From positions 1 to 64,000 of the forward strand of contig BMZV01000003.1 of assembly GCA_014652975.1 (NCBI GenBank): DNA of 64,000 nt. The letters run 5' to 3'. Position numbers and translations under genes: made by a program. The notes below the pieces were generated by a model. It was not told the origin of the DNA, searched no databases, and was given only the letters and a program-made list of their open reading frames with translations. This DNA comes from Kocuria marina (GTDB taxonomy: Bacteria > Actinomycetota > Actinomycetes > Actinomycetales > Micrococcaceae). This document shows, piece by piece, positions 62,677-64,000 of this stretch (the stretch's first letter is position 1; the number at the start of each line of letters is the position of its first letter).

Positions 62677-62898
62677 TCAGCGCCGGGGCGGTTGATCCGG
62701 GCCCCACCACCGGGACTCGGGGATCTCCTGGGCGCGGCACACCGCGAACCACACCGTCTTGGGGTCCGCCCCGGACTCGAGGGCCTCCGCGGCCGTGCGC
62801 TCACCCAACTCGGTTAAAACGAGATCCCGAGCGAGAACCCGGCTGTACGCCGCCCCGAATTCGTGGGACATCAGGTCCCAGAACGCACTGACTCGCAT
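62677..62898 (-). CDS. DUF3046 protein
   Basis: The small 73-residue protein begins MRVSAFWDLMSHEFGAAYSR and contains LAELGERT-like LTELGERTAAEALESGADPK and VWFAVCRAQEIPESRWWGPD, diagnostic of the actinobacterial DUF3046 family. Its function is unknown, but it regularly stands just upstream of recA. ATG 62898 follows GAGGAGAAG. It is separated from recA by the LexA box, so it is probably not SOS-regulated itself. Confidence 0.88.
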   Translation of the reverse strand: MRVSAFWDLMSHEFGAAYSRVLARDLVLTELGERTAAEALESGADPKTVWFAVCRAQEIPESRWWGPDQPPRR

Positions 62899-62978
62899 GA
62901 ACAACTTCTCCTCGGTATCGACGCTGCATAGCTCCGCTAACTCTCCACGCTGTGCGGACCCCACGGTGCTGCAACGAG

Positions 62979-63007
62979 CAACGGACCCGCCCACCGGGCG
63001 GGTCCGT
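62979..63007 (-). terminator. Terminator of clgR
   Basis: AACGGACCCGCCC pairs perfectly with its complement around a 3-base loop, and CAACG/CGTTG extends it after a bulge. It lies 53 bases after the clgR stop codon. Confidence 0.65.
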
Positions 63008-63059
63008 TCGTTGGTCTGGTGGACCGCGGCCGACTCGGCCGCAGCGAGCGGGGTCTGAC

Positions 63060-63485
63060 TCAGTGCGCGCCGGCGGCGGTGCCACCGCGCAACTGACGCA
63101 TCTCCCGCGTGAACTCCTCCGTGAGCTCGGACGGCACGGTGTCAGGGATGAACGTGCCCTCGGCGTAGGCGAGACGATCCGCGACCTCGCGCAGCATCTG
63201 GGACATGGGGATGTCCAGTGCCGCACAGATGGACGCGAGCAATTCGGAGGAGGCTTCCTTCTGTCCTCGCTCCACCTCGCTCAGGTACCCCAGCGAGACG
63301 CGGGCACTGTGCGAGACCTCGCGCAGGGTCCGGCCCTGACGCTGGCGGACGTTGCGCAGCACCTCGCCTATCTCCTGACGCAGGACACCGACCTTGACAT
63401 CATTGGTTTTCCCGTGAGCTTCATCGGACACACCCACGTCCTTCCAACGGACAACACCATTGACAGACACGGGTTGCTTCGTCAT
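63060..63485 (-). CDS. clgR: Clp gene regulator ClgR
   Basis: ClgR is an XRE-type activator of clp protease and repair genes in actinobacteria. The helix-turn-helix is at residues 40-90, with [20 protein letters not shown] then [17 protein letters not shown], the part most conserved among ClgR proteins. ATG 63485 follows GAGGAGAAG at about 11 bases and gives 141 residues. It sits between cinA and DUF3046-recA as in related genomes. Confidence 0.92.
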   Translation of the reverse strand: MTKQPVSVNGVVRWKDVGVSDEAHGKTNDVKVGVLRQEIGEVLRNVRQRQGRTLREVSHSARVSLGYLSEVERGQKEASSELLASICAALDIPMSQMLREVADRLAYAEGTFIPDTVPSELTEEFTREMRQLRGGTAAGAH

Positions 63486-63634
63486 GTGAATTGCTTCTCC
63501 TCGTACGAATTGACGGGGCCTTCTGCATCGCTGACGACGCAGTGGTCGAGGCCTCTTGAGCCCATCGGGCTCAACCTCTGATATCCATAACGGGCTTACG
63601 TGTTCGATTGTTCCCGCTCGGCGGCCTAAAAACA

Positions 63635-64000
63635 CTAGGCGTTGGCTGGGAATGAGATTTGAGTCGTCAATGCGTCAAGCGCGCGGCCCACGGTGGCTTG
63701 CCGGATCTCGGCCCGGTCACCGCTGAGATCCAAACGCTCCACCCGCTCCACACCCGGACCCGCGATCCCCACGAAGACGGTTCCCACGGGGTGTCCGTCG
63801 TGCGGTTCCGGCCCGGCGACCCCGGTGGTGGACACGGCCCAGTCCACGCCCAGGCGCTCGCGCGCACTGCGGGCCATGGCCACCGCGACCTGCGGGTCCA
63901 CCGCGCCGCGTTCCTCGAGCAGCTCGTGGGACACACCCAGCACGCGTTCCTTGACGGCGTGCGAGTAGCTCACGACCGCTCCCTCGAAACACGCCGAGGC
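63635..64000 (-). CDS. CinA C-terminal-domain protein (nicotinamide-nucleotide amidase), partial
   Basis: The reading frame enters from the right edge, so the N-terminus is missing. The visible part includes [20 protein letters not shown] and then [20 protein letters not shown], the CinA C-terminal (PncC-type) motif STTGxAGP. This domain deamidates nicotinamide mononucleotide in pyridine-nucleotide recycling. Whether the full protein also has the N-terminal MoCF-like domain cannot be seen. It lies upstream of clgR in the same direction. Confidence 0.88.
   Translation of the reverse strand, partial: ASACFEGAVVSYSHAVKERVLGVSHELLEERGAVDPQVAVAMARSARERLGVDWAVSTTGVAGPEPHDGHPVGTVFVGIAGPGVERVERLDLSGDRAEIRQATVGRALDALTTQISFPANA

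Overview
The window is high-GC DNA from an actinobacterium, most likely a member of the Micrococcaceae, with Kocuria or a close relative as the best guess. Support comes from an actinobacterial rrn leader motif, an actinobacterial gene order (dapF-miaA-miaB-recX-recA-DUF3046-clgR-cinA), a PriA-type hisA, a LysM gene divergent from lexA, leaderless genes and many GTG starts. The genus is an inference, because no 16S sequence is inside the window.

Layout. 1-495 carries the promoter and leader of an rRNA operon that reads out of the left edge. 496-17847 is core sequence: tyrS, a HelD/HelR-like RNA-polymerase helicase, apt, a 3-methyladenine glycosylase, and the complete arginine pathway. The pathway is split into argCJBDFR and argGH, separated by a fadD-like ligase and an ankyrin protein. 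Both arg blocks are preceded by the same 28-bp ArgR-type operator. 17848-37141 is an accessory region bounded by insertion sequences. It holds a degenerate IS481, a MerR plus carboxymuconolactone-decarboxylase pair, a degenerate IS630, a lactose ABC transporter with beta-galactosidase, galactose mutarotase, a deoR-galT-galK-galE operon, a UgpC/MsmK-type ATPase, and remnants of polyphosphate glucokinase, 6-phosphofructokinase and pyruvate kinase. The last remnant is fused to a truncated short-chain dehydrogenase at about 37141. 37655-64000 is core again: pheST, infC-rpmI-rplT, the his genes (hisC-B-H-A), the SOS block (LysM gene/lexA, dinG, recA-recX), hflX, dapF, miaA/B, clgR and the start of cinA.

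How the genes work together. The accessory region encodes almost a full route from lactose to pyruvate: uptake, hydrolysis, the Leloir steps, polyphosphate-driven glucose phosphorylation and the committed glycolytic kinases. Many of its genes carry single-base losses in short G or C runs, and pfkA also has an internal deletion of roughly 90 codons. No such lesion was seen in the flanking core genes. Either the island is decaying or this stretch contains sequencing errors. A 10-bp-period direct repeat (ATGTTCG) lies upstream of the transporter operon and in the deoR intergenic region, and probably marks the operator of the island's sugar regulator. Three LexA-box-like palindromes tie the LysM gene, lexA and recA into one SOS regulon.
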